Shown: piece by piece, positions 1 through 14,149 of the stretch
Layout: the number at the start of each line of letters is the position of its first letter
Numbering within the stretch: position 1 is the stretch's first letter
Assembly: GCA_947846985.1 (NCBI GenBank)
Contig: CANTUZ010000005.1
Coordinates: 7,268,501 to 7,332,500 of the forward strand
Origin: Fratercula arctica
Taxonomy: Eukaryota > Chordata > Aves > Charadriiformes > Alcidae
Direction: 5' to 3'
Length of the DNA: 64,000 nucleotides
Program-made: the position numbers and the translations under genes
Notes under the pieces: generated by a model
What the model saw: only the letters and a program-made list of their open reading frames with translations
The model's database searches: none
What the model was told of the DNA's origin: nothing

Positions 1-1083
1 AACTGTTCTGGAGGATGGAGAAAGGGAACAAGATCCTCAGCCATACTCATGCTTTCTCAAAATGTGGCTGGTTTCAAACTTGGACTGCTAGACACTAACA
101 AAGTAAATTGTGAAAACCACCATGATATTAAAAGTAATAAATACAGGAGATGCTGCAGAACACAAAGCAGGAAAGCAGAAACAGCAGCCAAAACAGCTGC
201 TTTCAAATAACTCGTTCCCCATTCCCCCTTCCCCCGCTCCTTTTTCCTTCAACCTTTTCCCCTCTATCCTGACCAGCAGATCCTGTGTGGTCCAACCTTT
301 GTTGAGTTGCTAATAGTTGTGACACGAGGTATTTTATTAAGGGTAAAAGACAATAATGCAGACCACCTGGTAACCCACAGATGCCAAAAGATGCCATCAT
401 TTCAGCCAAAGTATTTGCTTTCAGACTTGGTTTCATAGCCAAGCGAAGCAAAAGCAACGTTGGAGAAGGTTGTACAAGGAAATCAGCTGGTGGAAATACT
501 ATGCACAATCAGTACATGTTAATAATTAAAAACCAGCCAATGGGCTTTAACAAAAGTTGCAGAATATCAAAACCCACCTCTGCTGTTTCAGGGCACTGTG
601 AAGCAAGCCGGCCACACTAAGGGGAAAATATTACTTCAAAGAGGGAAACGAAGGAAATGACAAGAGCATCATCTAAAGCATCAGCTTGCCAGAACATAGC
701 AACGTTATTACGTTTTTATCTTTGTCTCTAACTACATAAAAGAGATTACCCAAAGCATTTGATGCCTACATAAATCTGCTCACAACGGAATTAATGACTT
801 AATAAAATGCTGCCTGATAGAGAGGAGGCTAGTTATGTTTCTCAAATCCACTTGTCAAAGAAGATGGTTTTATTTATAAGCGAAGGGAGAAGAGAACGGC
901 TTCTCATGAACAGGAAGATGACAGCAGCAGCAAATACTACTTGATTTTAGAAAACTGTGTTACTATCATTTGCTGAAGTAGACCTTGGCATTTACTCCTT
1001 ATATTCTCACGCACACCCCTATCGCCATAGCTGTGGCTCTGACACCATTACCAGAATGCTTAAATCTCAGCTGCTTCTGTCTT

Positions 1084-1105
1084 AAAAAAAAAAAAAAAAA
1101 AAAAA
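1084..1105 (+). repeat. Poly(A) run, 22 nt
   Basis: An uninterrupted A22 in intron 2. No retrocopy body is recognisable on its left, so it is treated as a homopolymer and not a retrogene tail. Confidence 0.95.
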
Positions 1106-2446
1106 GAGACATCTCGCGACTGCTGAAAAAAATTTGTCTGTGAGGTTTGTGTATAACCAAACAGCTCTGAAACGAGAAGAAAAATGAAAGTAATCAATGT
1201 GTGCTTATCCTTGAAATCTGTCTGCAAACAACCTCAGGATTTCGGAGCTGTGACATGATTTTTCAAATACTTCAAATTTTTAACATGAATGAAAAATTCC
1301 AGATGGCAACCAAACACTCCCCTAAAATTCATTTTTTTGTCAGTATCTGCCCAAATCAACTGTACTAACTTTATCTGAGGGGACATGGAGGGATGTTTGT
1401 AATATTTCATGGCTCTCTTTTTAACAATTTCCTAAGAAGTTCACTGTAAACAAAGAAATATCGATGAAACATGCTGGGTTCTCTACACCAGAGAGCCAGT
1501 GATCTGCAGAACACATGTTTATTTTAAGGAGTGTTCAAAACATTGAAATAGAAATCCTTAAATCACGCAAAATTTAACTGAGGCCATAGCACTGCATTAT
1601 TTTGGCACTCAAACACTACTGGTTGATGTTGATAGCCGACCACACGCTTCAGGAAGCGGCAGCCACGTTAAATGCGTGTCAGGCAGCTCTGGCTGCGGCT
1701 CTGCCGAGGCTCCCCGTGAATCGGGCTGGTGTGCAGCTCCTCAGGCGTCTGCTGGAACTTCTCCCTTCCCTCTCCAAAGAGGCTGGGGATTATGATTTGT
1801 TTTAAAAAAGCTAAACTAAATCCAGTTGAATCGCCTCCCCCAGCCTCACCGAGTGTCACTAACACAACCCTGTGGAGCCCTGGAAACAAAATACAGCTGA
1901 GCCAGGGCAAGGTTTGAGTGACTTCAAATAGCAAGACTTCGCCTACCTCAAGGCAACTCCTGTTTATTCAGTCTTTTTGCAACCAACCAACAGGGGGGAA
2001 AAAAAAAGCCAACCTGCAATCCATTACATTTCCGTTTCTCCTCCATCTGGCAGCCTTCCAGGAAACAGGATACAACTAGCCAAGTGTGCAAAGGCTTTAC
2101 TAATCAGTTTGCCAAATAGACATTTATCATTCACGTCCTAGCCTTGGGGAGCGTGGCTGCTCCTTAGGAGGTTTCAACTGTGGCTCTCCAGCGGGCAGAG
2201 ACCAACATATCGCATGCCGCTCCCAACACGCTTCCCTCTGCTGTGGCATGCAGCGGCGGGGAGGACGGAAAGATTTCTCTTTACATAATCAGGTTCATTT
2301 TAAAGAGAGAAATGAAGAACTAATAGCATATAATGTAGCGCACGTACAGCATATAAACTAAGACATCACTGAAATTGTCCAGTCGGATTTTCCACCTACT
2401 ATCTCCTTCCAACATGTCTCAAAAATAGTTGTACTCAGATTTTCAA

Positions 2447-2650
2447 ATCATAGAATGGTTTGGGTTAGAAGGGACTTTAAAGATCATCTAGTTCCACCCC
2501 TCTGCCCTGGGCAGGGACACCTCCCACCAGACCAGGCTGCTCAAAGCCCCATCCAGCCTGGCCTTGAACACCTCCAGGGATGGGGCAGCCACAGCTTCTC
2601 TGGGCAACCTGTTCCAGTGTCTCACCACCCTCACAGTAATTTCTTCCTAA
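2447..2650 (-). mobile_element. CR1 LINE, 5'-truncated 3' fragment
   Basis: The fragment reads on the minus strand and ends at about 2447 with the CR1-type terminal octamer ATTCTATG followed by AT. The plus strand shows the hallmark CR1 text: ATCATAGAAT, GAAGGGACTTTAAAGATCAT, TAGTTCCACCCC, GGGCAGGGACACCTCCCACC and GGCCTTGAACACCTCCAGGG. Only about 200 bp of the 3' UTR and ORF2 end remain, so it is a dead copy. CR1 is the dominant retroposon of bird genomes, and this element is one of the main reasons for assigning the window to a bird. Confidence 0.92.
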
Positions 2651-5600
2651 TAGATATAATGTTTAAAACAGTTAAATATTTAAAAGGCACCTCTGTTTCT
2701 CTTTCTCACACACACAGAGTAAATGGGGTAAGGAAAATCCCAGCTTTACCAAGCCCCACGCTCCAAACCCTAGCACAACAGAAAGGAAGCAACCTTTATC
2801 TCCTCGCGGCAAGACTCACTAACCTGCTTGGGACCAACTCTGGAAACTTCTCTATGGTGGGACAACTTCACATTGCCACAAAGCGGCACCTGAAGGCAGC
2901 CCTGCGTTTTCTCTATCGAAAGCTGAGTACCCATCTTTCCCTTCATTTGGAGCGGAAAGAGTCTCAGAGACCGGGTCTGAAAGTCCATTTATTGTTATGA
3001 AGTGAAGTCAAGTCAAGTCATTAGTTACAGCTCTTCTTCCAAAGGGCAGGGAACTGTAAAACAGATTCATCCACAAAGACAATACTTAATTTAACAGATG
3101 ATTGTAAAGTGCCCTGCTATGCTATAAGGCCACAAAAACTTGATTTGCTGTCTTTTACTTCTCAAGGCACACAGACGCAACAGCAGGCACCATCTGCAGC
3201 GGGGTGTAAATGTGTATCACACCGACCAAGAGTTTTCCTGTAACTCAATCACAGTTCCCCTAGTGTGGAAACTCTGCCCAGGACTGCAGGGATCCTGAAT
3301 TAGCCCAGCCGAGTTACACCTTGGAGGCTTCTGCAGTGGAATCACAGTGGTCATGTGTAACCACATTAGTACCTTTTTTCTAGGTTGGCAATGTCCTTGT
3401 AATTGCTTGGTACTGAGAATTGTAGTCCTTTACTTTAAAAAAATAAATAAAAATCGAGTGCTTCAATGGGACAAAATTCCTGCAAACTTGGACAAATTCA
3501 AATAGACAAAATCAATTTCAGCATAGCAGGATAACAGAGTAGGACATATGGAGGACAAAATACTTCTGCTATCCTGTCATACATAGGTGAGCAATACCCT
3601 CTAATCATTGCTCTAAGTGACACAGTAAACGACCTCCAGATGTAGTGGACACCTTGTTGTTATTACAGAAATCAGGATACAATCTGGCTTCCACAGTATC
3701 TCCTTCCCAGAGTACCAGCGAGCATAGCGTCTTGCACTGAAACTCTTCTGAAACCAGCAAAGACTGTTTTCTCTCTTTTGGGAAATTACAACTTTGCAAT
3801 TATGAGTCTGGCAAACCAGCTGCATGTTAAACCGAGCCAAGTTAATCACTGGTGTCACTCCAAAATCAGTGAGGATGTCCCAGGGATACATTTTTGTCTG
3901 TAACAATTAAAGCCATCGCTCTCATTTTGACAGGATGCAATACAAACTTGTCGGAAACCTCTCTGCTTGTCTTGCATCCCAGATGGTGGTGAACCTCAGG
4001 TTACTTGAGCAAAGAATTAGGTCTCCTCCTGTCCTTCTGAAGATCTAATGCACATACACAAAGTGGTTTTTATGTGGTCTGGGGTTTTTTTTTTCCCTCT
4101 TGGTGGTATTCTGGGATCCTCCTAACCTTATCTGTCCAGCTTGTCTCTGATAATACATTGGCTACTTTTTCCAGGGATCAACCCTAGTCTTGCTTCCTCA
4201 CTGAAAATTCAAATAGTGACAGACTGCAATCACCTGATTTATTATTTTTATTTCTGCATTAGCTGCTTTCTGATAAGACCCAAGACTCCCAATTCAAGAT
4301 CCAGTCAAGGCTGAACCTTCCACACCTTTATGGACCGTCCACCACTGCCCCTCTGTCCACTCAACATCTCCTTTTAGCTCTCCAACTTTTACCTACCTAT
4401 TTTCATCCCAGTGGAAAATATTCCATTGCTTCCCCACTTGCACTTTTGCAATTACTTTACTTATTTGCTGTCTTACGTTAAACTATTCTGCCATCCTTAC
4501 AAGCCTGTTCCTAACATCAAGTTTTTCGGCATTCTTTGTGCTTCCCACACACAAAATGAATTTTACTTCATGATCTCCTGCAACAGAAATAACCTTTGAA
4601 AATGCCTTATAGACACGCTTGCTGGGTTATCATGGATTAGATTTTCTCAAACCTAAGAACAGAGCTTCAGGTTCCACTTATTCCAGAAAAGCAGCCACTT
4701 TGGAACTGAATTGCCTTAACGAGTGATGCATAGTTACGTGCTACCATTTATTCATTGAGGTTTGAAGCCTTAAACAAGAGGTACAACCATTTGTAGGAAA
4801 ATGCCTGGGGCTCGGAAGAGGTCCCCTGCCCAGGGAGGGCACACGCCTGTGCAGACAGCCCCTACCCAAGCTGGGCAGCTGCAGAAGGGGATGGCAGGCT
4901 GGTAAATGGGAACCGTATCACCAGTCTAAGCTTCGCTTTGCTTATCTGCGATTAGCAAACAGCCCCTTTGGGACTTTTGTCAGCTGCAGCCTGCTGCACG
5001 GCTGTGGAGCCAATCAATAACCCACAGATTGCTCCCAATTCTTCCACGCCAATTTAACATAACTAAATGGATACTTTATTCTGCTAATGGAAAACGCATT
5101 TGTCCCCTTCTCGTTTACTTGCAGTAGTTTATTATACAACCTCAACCACTATTTATAAAATCATGAGTACATAAGCCAAGACACATCAGGACTGAAAAAG
5201 GAAGCCTGTAACTACAGCCAGCACTGAAACTGCACCAGCTCCGTCCAGCTGAGTAGGCACTTCTCAGCCCCAGACTTCCCTTTCTGGTAGTTACAGCTTT
5301 CTCAAAGTTACACCAAACTTCAAGGTAACAGCTTGTTTTCAAAACGCATTCCTGGTCTAAAACTTTTTAATGTCTAAGTAAACTCAGCTGATTGATTAAA
5401 AGAAGTCTAAAGCCTGTCCGTAAGTTCCATTGTTGAATTGTCAGCAAGAGTCACCAGCATCCACTGCAAGACAAAATACGGCTCTATGATACTGCTTTTC
5501 ATGGGCTACGAAAGCATATTTATAACTATATTTTTTCTTGTTACCAGGAAAATAAATTATGATTGATTCTGAAGCAAGCAAGCATTCCCATTCATGCAAA

Positions 5601-5830
5601 ATACCTTTTATCATTCAATCTGCAAGCAGTATCTGTATACTTGCACCAAAAGAAACACATATAACCTGAAACAATTATTATACAATACGAGCTGTTAAAG
5701 CAAACTGTCTTTGTAGTCCCAAATACTATTCTCCAGCAAAAAACAGAAGTTTGAACAAATTTTCTAACACGGGCAAAAATAAGCAACAACATCGTATTGT
5801 CTTGAAAATTGCTAACACCTAGTCTACAGC

Positions 5831-5961
5831 ACATTCAAGGCCAGGCTGGATGAGGCTCTGAGCAACCTGATCTAGTTGAAGATGTCCCTGCTCACTGCAG
5901 GGGGGTTGGACTAGCTGACCTTTAAAGGTCCCTTCCAACCCAACACATTCTATGATTCTAC
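5831..5961 (+). mobile_element. CR1 LINE, 5'-truncated 3' fragment
   Basis: About 130 bp of CR1 3' end on the plus strand. It opens with CAAGGCCAGGCTGGATGAGG and GAGCAACCTGATCTAGTTGA, passes through GGGGGGTTGGACTAGCTGAC and AGGTCCCTTCCAACCC, and ends ATTCTATGATTCT, which is the octamer tail. It is severely 5'-truncated and non-coding. Its subfamily differs from the two minus-strand copies (GTCCCTGCTCACTGCAGGGG variant of the 3' end). Confidence 0.93.
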
Positions 5962-7349
5962 AGCAGTAATGACAAGTTGTTGCAGTGAACAACTTTCGTT
6001 TCTCTCACCTCCATAGCAGAAAGCAGAATACATTCTATAAAATGTGCTTTCTTCTGCCTAACTGCCTTTGCACATCTTGCACTGTATGGTGATAACTCTC
6101 CTTTACTTACCATAGGTAAACCTTTTCCTTGATAGCTTTCTCAAGGCACTCCGGTGACTCTGCATATGCTGATCCAGGTTCTGCCACTCTGGATTTCCAT
6201 TTCCCTCTAATTTCTCACTGCACAATCATTGCAGACGTCATCGTGTTTACTCAAGAAAGAGATAACTCAGACAAATATTCCATGTTCCTCACTGTGATGC
6301 CCAAACTTAAATACTTCAGTGGCAGAGTAGGGGAAGGCGGGTGGTTTTCGGGGTTTTATTTCTTCTTCCTCAAAAAGCCATGTCTAACATTAACTCCTCC
6401 TTTTCACTGTGGATGCCGAGATCAGGGGCACTTGGCTGTGCTATGGGAATGTCCTCCATAGTGGTGGGCTGGCTGCAGAGAAAGTGGGGGGGGAAACTCT
6501 GGTTGACAGCTCCAGTTCAGACGATCTGTGGATTTGATACCACCTTCATCATGGGCCAGCGCAGAGCACACGAGGGAGACGGGCTCTCTGCTGCCTGTGA
6601 GGATCAGCAGATGGGCTGCTACACTGAACTGACAGGAGCTCTTCCAGCATCAGCACGCTCCTTCCTAGCTATAAATACATTTCACTTACCTCGTCTGTAA
6701 AGCAGAGACACAGAGATGAAAGTAACCGAGCTCGGTTTTGATGAAGTGGGATGCGACCATTGAATCAACTACAGATTTGTGCTTTTGGTAGTGTCTGCTA
6801 TTTGGATGCTCAGAAGGTTTCCAAGATAATGAAATATATTGATGGTTAGACATGAGAGGGTGGAAAAAATGAGACAGTAAACCCTCAAAGTTGCTTCGAT
6901 CTGTCCATACAGCCTGTCTCTTGCCCTAGCCCTTATTTGGCTTTATAGGCATGGGAACTTTTGAATGACCGCACATCTAGCAAGTGACGCTGCAAAATGT
7001 GGAACTGTCTTAAATCTACATATATTGGGCAATTAAACCTCTGTTACCAGTTTTCTAACCACTTCAGATAGATACTGGGTAAATGCAAGACCAAGGTTTT
7101 GTAGACATCTCCAGAACGGAGTCCATTCCCTTAGAAAAATGAGAATAATTTTCAATATGATTCTTTGTTTCAGATTCAGGTCAACTGTTAACTTTCCCCC
7201 AGCTGAAAAAAAGGCAAGTATTTTATCAGAATCATCTAGAATTTTACTTTTATATAGGAAGGGCAGGAAAAGAACTTTACATGAGTACAGGTTCTCCTAT
7301 GCCAGGAAAAATCTGCCAAAGCTAATTAGGCAAGAACACCTCAGTACTC

Positions 7350-7367
7350 AAAAAAAAAAAAAAAAAA
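7350..7367 (+). repeat. Poly(A) run, 18 nt
   Basis: A homopolymer in intron 2 with no recognisable element on either side. Confidence 0.9.
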
Positions 7368-9754
7368 TACAACCACCCAAGAGGAGGGAAGGAAATGAGG
7401 TAAAAGAATGATTTAACTCCTCACCACGTATTTTTATGGTAACATACAGTGTCATACCGAGACACTACGATGACAGAATGCACTCAGACCAGCCAATTAC
7501 TTTCTTAGAATACAGGGATAATGCGTTTACCTCCAACACACAGGATTTGTTTTTTCTGCTTTTCTGTCTGAATATTTAAGGCTTTTATGAGTCTTCTTAA
7601 AGCTTGAGCCTGTAACCGGCTGCCTGCTCGCTTGCACACGCATGTCTTTTGTCTCATGCTCCAATTCCTGAAACTGAAAAGAGGAGGTGGACTGCACAGT
7701 ACAAGGAGTGTTTGGGGGACTCTACCTGGAGAGACCCAGCCTGAGAGCTTCTGAGGCTCTCCAGAAGCTCAGACCTCCAGAAGTTTCTTATCTGGTTTAT
7801 ACGTTCAGACAGCCCCAACCTGGCAGCTCAGGCAGCATAATAAATTCAGGCTCGTAAGACGGGTCTCGAAGCACAACACCGCGAAGTTCAGCCTCCAGGC
7901 CATTTAGCTAAGCCAGCTTCTGTGTGCGTGCGCATGCAAAAATAATGCTGAACACAAACTCGAAGACAACAGATAAGGAAAAACGTTTTGTTTCCCTCTA
8001 AAAGTACTTGCAGCAGAATAACCAGTCTTGGGATTCTAATACACAACCATGCCAGCTTTTAAAATTAACATGTAGAAACAGAAACTGGAAAGAAACTTCC
8101 TCATCTTCTAAAAACACTGGAATTTACTCAACCTACTAGCTAGCGTCTGTCCCCACAAACAGGAAAAATATGCAATTGTTAAGCACAGCGAGAACCTTCT
8201 AAGCTACAGAAATATTATTCTTGTATCAGCAGGATTGAAACTCATCCAGAATCAAACTGATTTAGGACTCGCATAGATAAGAAAACATTAATTAAACGCA
8301 GGTTGGCCAACATGTTATTAAACATCATTTAGCATCTAGTGCAGACCAAGTAGGTGATGTTTAAAAATATCTTAGCTGACTGTGGTTAATTCTACTTGGG
8401 AGTCTTTGCCTAAAGGTTTGTCTTGACTAGAATTTGAAGGTGCAAGTTACAACACGCTGATGCACTTTCTAAAGCTCCAGCACACACAAGGCAGCAAATG
8501 TTTCTAATGTATGCTAGCTGGTCAAGTCGAAGCTTAGGCTCTTAACTTGCTACCACATGTGAAACCTACACCTTGCATTTTCTTCATTAGAACTTTACCT
8601 CTTGGAATTCGAGCTGGAGCAACTGAGGAAATTACCTCCTCCAGCTGTTCAAATATTCGGAGCTGGCAGATGGATGAAGAGTACTCATCGGCTTCCAACC
8701 CAACGTCAGCTGGCTATTTTTGAAATACCAACAGAGGACTTCTACACTGGCTGCCTTTATAACAAAGCAGCTGAAGAGAGATCTCGGCTCGTTCCTCAGT
8801 CTCTGCTGGTAGGGGCTGAATGGACAGATATGGGGTGGTAACATCTCCAAACGTAACCAGTTACTTTCACAAGGGGATGTCTAACCACAGCCCCAGTTAC
8901 CAGGTGTCAGCTAACACAAGGCATCAGGACGACTTTTCTCATGAAGATTCATCCTTAACTTTTCTAAACTACTTTAAAAAAAACCCTAGCACTGAAGGAC
9001 AAAAAGCCCCCTTCCACCAAAAGCTCCACAGCCAGGTGTGGAAAGACACTGCATCCCAAACTAACAGCTCAGCCTTGGTGGCCTTGGCAGAACTCCAACA
9101 CATGCCTTATTCATAAAACCCAAGTAATAAAAAAGACAGACACTCCCCCTCCCTCCCCAAGGATACTACAGCTCGGTGCTGATGCAGAAATTAGAAGGAA
9201 GGGGACCATCTAAATTACACACTGAAATAGATACTACAAAAGCAAGCAGCTGTGACATTTCAGCCAGGTGGTCATCTTCAGCTGCAGTCAAGAGGAAAAA
9301 TAACTCTAGACATTTCCCTTGCAGATACTTCCTGATTACAACCTTATGGCAAAACCACCTCATTTTCACTGCCAGTATGCATTTTAATTAATCCTTATGT
9401 TCTTAAAATATATTTTGTCAATTAAAAGCCATGTTCAGAGACTCCGGCTGAGGAGGGGGGAGAGGGGTTTAAGATGTTTAAGCAAGATCTCTCAGTGCTG
9501 TAGTCAGCATGGATATAATTAAACAGTCAAGCAAATTCTCAGTTGTACTATTTGTTTTCCTAAAAAATCACAGTTGCACACGTGCTGTCTCTCGCTCACT
9601 GCTTATTCATCTCTCAAAAAGCAGATTAGCATTGTCTTTCAGAAAAGAGAAACCTTTTATTGATCTAAATCTTCCTTTTATCACCTTATTCCCCTAACCA
9701 ATTTCACCAGCTATTGAATAAAAAACTTAGTAAGGTTTGCCCTTTACTAATGAA

Positions 9755-9774
9755 AAATAAATAAATAAATAAAT
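9755..9774 (+). repeat. (AAAT)5 microsatellite
   Basis: Five perfect AAAT units in intron 2, preceded by extra A residues. No other feature is associated with it. Confidence 0.95.
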
Positions 9775-12700
9775 GAGGGTAGTGTCACAGAAGAGAAACT
9801 GTTTCATATCAAATATGAACAAAAACCAGAAATACAATGGATGGTGGCACCAGCCCTCATCGGGAAGGTAATCAAGCACACCTGTCTCTTGGTGCCTTCA
9901 GGAGTGATTATTCTCCTTGCAGGTCTTCAATTACAGGGTCTTCAAAACCCCAACAGTCAAGAGCATCCTCCCCAACCCTTGCTGGAGAAGGTCAGAGCCC
10001 TGCCCTGAGGCAGACTGGTCAGGAGGTGACTGGTGTTCCCCTTCAGACAACCACATGCTTGTGTCACAGGCAACCTACAGAGCGAGAGCAGGACAGCTTG
10101 CTGTCCTGTGCCCCCCTGCCACCTCTCGCATGGACCAGACAGCCAAAACCTTATCCTTACCTTACCTTCACCTAAACCTTACCCATCAATGCAGGGCATA
10201 TAAGACAACATCATTTTAAAACGTTAAGAGTGAAAATCAAAACAAGGTTAAAAGGTCGTTAAGTCGAGGAGACTTTTGCTTTATTCAAGTGGTTTGAGTT
10301 TCTGAAGCCAGACTGGAAAACTGGCCAAGAATAAAAGTCATTTTGATTCACTTTCCTTGATGACAGCGCGCCTTTTTAATTAATCCAGCAGATCATTCAC
10401 AAGTATAGCAAATGGAAATCATACAGTTAAACTCCTTCAGAGTACTTTAGATAACTTTAAGTATTGGAAGGAACTGCAACATTTAGAAGAGCACCAACAT
10501 GTAACACAGCCTGACTGTTCTACTTAAAAACTCACACTGGAAAATGGTTTCTGCTTTCTAAAAACACTGCATTATCTAACTATATTTCCCTCTTCTAGCT
10601 TTCTATAAATACTTTAAGGTGTGGTTAGAAAACTGTAGCCAAGTTCTTCAAGGATTTTTAGTTTCCATATCAAGTTCAGGGCTGCAGCATATTTACGTTA
10701 ACATCTTCTGGGGAATACACTTCATTAACTGCTGTGGCAAAACCCTTGGTGGTCTGCTCCTCGCTGACTCTGACCACTGCCGTCTCAATCATTTGCAAAT
10801 TACTTCCAGATGGGTATCAGTTACACAGAGATGGAGAATTTTTATAACATTTATAAATAGTGCAAGAATCCTACAGACATATGATAGGTGTGCTACGCAG
10901 TGACACGCACGACGAGGCTGTGAGGAGGGGCACAGGGAGCACATAACCCAACGGGCGGATTCTGCCCACGGACAAGCTGGAATCCCTTTGCTTGTACCTG
11001 GCGAGTAATATTCAGGTAGGACACTACCTCAAAGGTACGAAAAAATCAGATTATATCCGCAGATTTCACACTCTGCAGGTAAGTCAGTTGCCGCACACAG
11101 CCATTTAGTGTCATTTCAGATATCCTCCTCCACCTGGCCCCAACTGCCATTGGTTTCCCAGCTCCACCAGACCTGTCAGTCTTATGCAGGTGTCTCGGAT
11201 AACCCAGCACATCTAAAAACGGCATGGGATACATACATCGAAGCACCCAGGTTGCTCCCCCTTCAGTGACGTAGAAGGCACCTTCTAATCAAGCAGCCAG
11301 CTTTTACAAGTCTGGTATGCTGCTTCTTTCACTTTTATTCGTTAGTGTTCATTTTAGGATTCAGAAAACGATCCTCTGAAGTCTCTCCAGAATACCAAAT
11401 AATTCATTGCATTAAGGAAATGACAACCCCCATTTTAAATGGCTGCTACCGCTTTTTTTTTAATCCCATCCTGTTCATACGTGGACTGCGTAAGACTCAG
11501 TTGCCTACATAATACATCTAATTGCCTGCCATTTACATTCAATTAAGTTCTGTGATACTATTTTGCAATATTAATTAACTAACTAACTCTGTCAGGGGCT
11601 AATCTCCAGGAGCACTCGACAGATAGCAGGGCTGAAGCATGGTATAAAGAGCACGGGGTCTGGGGCTCTCTCCTGGATGAAGAGCTACTAGAGTCCGTGG
11701 TGGTGCGAGTACTTATTGCATTCCCACTAGTTTGTGGGATCTTTCATTCTTGGGAAAAGTTCTAGAGGGAAAAGTCACTTCAAGCACAGATTTCAACACC
11801 ACTTTGCTTTAATTCTGTCTCTTTTTCTTTGGCATGGAGACTTACGCCCAGGTTTCTGTGCTGAAAAAGCAACTTTGCTAGTGCCCAGCAGTCAGAATTT
11901 GGATCTGTTCAACTATAAATAAAAGCCAGGAAGAAAGTCTGAAAATCATCTTAGAGCAGAGAGGGAAAATTGTGGTTGTAGAGTGGGAAGTACAACAGCT
12001 TGGTTTTTTCTGTCCACAACCAGCAAAAATAAAGACGGAAAAATTTCTGTACCCTGTGCCATAGAGAAAACAGAACGGCCAGAACAAAGGAAAAACATGC
12101 CATGTCTGGTGCTGGTCATTTCTATTAAGGAGGGGAGATGCTTTTGTGTGAATCTACTGTATTATATTCCCTCTAGAAAGAATATGAACTGAAGCAAGGG
12201 AACCTGCAGTTGACTTGTACACGGATTACCATAACCAGATCTTTAAAGAAAAGGATGAAACATTCCTCATTTCACTGCTGGTGGGCATGGCCAGAGCCTC
12301 TGCAAATAGGCTTCAAATTCAAAGCAGGCTGCTGCTGCGAAACTTTACTAACAACTCACAAGTCTTGGTTAATGCTTTTCAACTGAGAAGTACTGTACAC
12401 AGACACAGTCTAGTTATTGCTCTGCCGTAAGTAGAAAACGGTCGTTTTCCTGTCTTTCAGCATCCGTGATAGCTGTTGAATTGGAGAGAGTTTTTCTTTT
12501 TTATCTTCCTGGAGATTCTCCTACCTCTGCAGCTGCAAGAGGTAACTCAAACATAAAATGAAAATTCTGCGTTTTTTTTCTATTGTACTAAGCAATTATG
12601 ACTGATTTGAATATGTCCAAATATTTGACAAGTATCCTTTTTACTGGAAAGTTGTTTTTTGGTTTGTCTGTGTTTTTTCCAGAAGTTGCTTTAACATATC

Positions 12701-13721
12701 AAGTAAGCATGCTAGGAATAATTTAGAGCTTCTGGGTGTTCACATGCAATTCTGAGCTTAATGCTAGCCTATTTTTTTGCAAACTGAAATGCTGCAATTT
12801 AGGGGGACAGTAAGGTATATGTAACAAATGGCTCTTAGGCAATAAACACAATAGATGATGGCTGAAGGCTCTGCCTTTTCTCTTTACCTCCTGACACACC
12901 CCAGGGTTTATGGAAGTTACACAATATGCACACCCACCAGTTAGGTTTTATTGCTTAATTACTTATAGGGGAAAAAAAATGAAGTCTCCCACAGTCATCT
13001 GAAGTTGGGAAAACAGAATTGTTCGGGTTTTTTCAGCTTCCGGTGTGAATTTGACTATAAAGAATTTGGGAAAAAAATGGACTACAAATATAGTCTAATA
13101 AAACATTATCATGGTTTGGGCAAGACAAACATACAGACATACAGCAGCATGTATTATAAAGCACATAGGGAACGTTGTCTCGTACATATTCTGAGCCAAG
13201 TAAGCCTTCCCAGGCTTTGAATTTTTTATTTTTTTTTTTTTAAATTGACTACTCATGCCATAAAACCTTTCTTAAATTTTGTCAATTACACACATGCACC
13301 ATCTGAAATCCTGGAAAATCTATTTTCCTTCATGAGGTATTCTCAACTATATTGCAAATGTAAGCAATACAGTCAGAGGGAATAAACCAGAACCTGTTAA
13401 GCATGAAATAAGATATCACACACAACTCATCTGACATAAATAAGCTAAACTGTGCTTCGCAATTGTACAGACCTGAGTCAAAACTACTTAACAACCAGGG
13501 AAAATGGAGTTATTTAAGTGTGTTAGTAATGGTAACTGCTACATTATCAGGACATAAGAGAGACCAAAATTGTAAGGAGAAGGAGAACACTTTACTAGAC
13601 CAACCAGCATAGCTGGGGTGCAAGGAAGAAAAACAGAGACGCTTTCAGGAACGCGAGCCTTTCTTCAGGAGCAAGTGATCCACCTCTTACCAATTTCTCA
13701 ATATCTTCGTTCCAGTGAGTT

Positions 13722-13900
13722 GCGGTGGTTGTATTGGTTATAGCAGATAACGAGAGTCAAAAGGTTCTGGGCTTTATCTGCAGTTTTGCTATGGGGGTTA
13801 ATTTATCCTGTTGCCCTCTACAAATGGCTTTCATTCTTTCCTTCAGTTTCATCATCTGTAAAGTCGGAAGAATGCTCCCTACTTCATGAGAGTTTGCCTC
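13722..13900 (+). mobile_element. MIR-like ancient tRNA-SINE relic
   Basis: A degraded short interspersed element in intron 2. The strongest signal is CAGTTTCATCATCTGTAAAG at 13844-13863, which corresponds to the MIR core CAGTTTCCTCATCTGTAAAA. It is followed by GGAAGAATGCTCCCTACTTC, resembling GGGATAATAATAGTACCTACCTC. Upstream, GGTTATAGCAGATAACGAGA and GTCAAAAGGTTCTGGGC resemble the tRNA-derived half (GGTTAAGAGC, then GGAGTCAGACTGCCTGGG). Consensus text is from memory; divergence is high, as expected for an amniote-age repeat. Confidence 0.65.
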
Positions 13901-14149
13901 TTTGGGGAAATGAGCTGTTTTTTCCCTAAGCTGCATTTATTGAAAAAAAAAAATAAAAAAATCTCTCAACACAGAGTTCATAGTTCCAGTCTAGCCAAAG
14001 TCACAAATAAGGACAGCCCTATGGTGTATTTTAAATGCTCTTTGATACAAGAAATGCTACTTTGACACCGAAAATGCAAGAGAAGCAAAGCAAATTGCTG
14101 TGGTTTTGTCTTATCTATTCCTTATTACTGGAAGTTCTCAACGCTCTCT

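Noticed and set aside
6680..6730. ACTTACCTCGTCTGTAAAG, resembling a minus-strand splice donor with a small exon
   Set aside because: Translation of the adjacent bases gives no LRR motif. The text resembles a MIR core (CTCATCTGTAAA), but the flanks are too diverged to annotate it as an element.
9837..10219. Two overlapping plus-strand frames of about 100 codons in intron 2
   Set aside because: Hydrophilic sequence without motifs; neighbouring frames are equally open, so the local lack of stops reflects composition.
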